Positions 6,017 to 6,278 of a DNA stretch of 6,278 bases are shown in pieces. Every line of letters starts with the position of its first letter. Position 1 is the stretch's first letter. Origin of the DNA: Natronomonas sp. (lineage in GTDB: Archaea > Halobacteriota > Halobacteria > Halobacteriales > Haloarculaceae); contig SLIW01000146.1 of NCBI GenBank assembly GCA_007135435.1, forward strand, positions 1 through 6,278, written 5' to 3'. The notes under the pieces were generated by a model. The model did not search any database, was not told where the DNA came from, and worked only from the letters and a program-made list of their open reading frames with translations. A program made the translations under genes and the position numbers.

Positions 6017-6278
6017 GTGGAATACTTGAGTGCTGCATTGGTAGTTGCACCGAACGACCGTCAGGTGGTTTCCATTTTTCCTCCCTTCGCGGATTGGCTC
6101 TCATCCTGTGCCGCGTTCGCGCTGTGTTTGGGCCACTCCTTCCACAAATACCGCGTCTACCGTCAGCAATGACGTGAGCGACCCAGAGTCCAGGGTCCGT
6201 ATCCGGCAGACGAGGGGGGACGTTCCATGTGGGATTGGACGGATCAGCTGAGCCACTGAGCCGACGTGTCCCGGAGAC

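Larger units (their letters stand above)
5942..6278. other. Kinase upstream region, no supported gene
   Basis: This stretch holds the kinase promoter, the paired 14-bp repeats and about 260 further bases in which I see no gene. GC content drops noticeably between about 5980 and 6170, as expected for a regulatory region. A plus-strand open frame from ATG 5981 (63 codons) has an ordinary mixed composition, no ribosome binding site and no recognisable domain, and it runs through the repeats, so I do not call it. No tRNA, inverted terminal repeat or attachment site is visible up to the window edge. Confidence 0.5.

Noticed and set aside
6057..6081. Mini-ORF on the minus strand, GGAGG-AAAA-ATG followed by four codons and TGA
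   Set aside because: Too short, and the spacer is too short for a normal ribosome binding site. It is best explained by chance in a purine-rich patch.
5981..6172. 63-codon plus-strand open frame in the kinase upstream region
   Set aside because: It starts inside the repeat region, has no ribosome binding site or recognisable domain, and its length is ordinary for chance.

Overview
The window looks like chromosomal or megaplasmid DNA from a haloarchaeon (class Halobacteria). The evidence is high GC at third codon positions, a strongly acidic soluble sensor kinase (Asp/Glu far outnumber Lys), a TATA-type promoter placed so that the kinase mRNA would be almost leaderless, and the typical haloarchaeal plan of a winged-helix domain followed by PAS, GAF, HisKA and HATPase domains. 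The genus cannot be told from the sequence.

Layout. Positions 1-309 hold no gene I can support. On the minus strand, a cupin (1290 to 784) and an SRPBCC/polyketide-cyclase-like protein (774 to 310) form a tight two-gene operon with a 9-base gap and its own TATA box and ribosome binding site. Upstream of it on the same strand lies a broken SnoaL-like (ester cyclase type) gene, 2107 to 1618. It has two single-base deletions and one in-frame TGA, yet the rest reads as a complete 163-residue protein. Head to head with it on the plus strand is the remnant of a 3-hydroxyisobutyrate-dehydrogenase-family gene (about 2163-2790). That remnant has lost its N-terminal Rossmann motif and a central block of roughly 70 residues carrying the catalytic motifs. 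After about 200 bases with a hairpin comes a 980-residue intact histidine kinase on the minus strand (5941 to 2999). Upstream of the kinase is a 337-base gene-free stretch with a TATA-like box and two exact 14-bp direct repeats 19 bp apart.

How it fits together. The left half looks like a small-molecule cassette (cupin, SRPBCC, SnoaL, hydroxyacid dehydrogenase) in which two adjacent genes are dead and two are intact. The right half is an orphan cytoplasmic sensor kinase with its own DNA-binding domain. The paired repeats just upstream of its promoter are placed like an activator site and are the least explained signal here. I see no CRISPR array, tRNA, rRNA, intact mobile element or plainly new multi-gene system.
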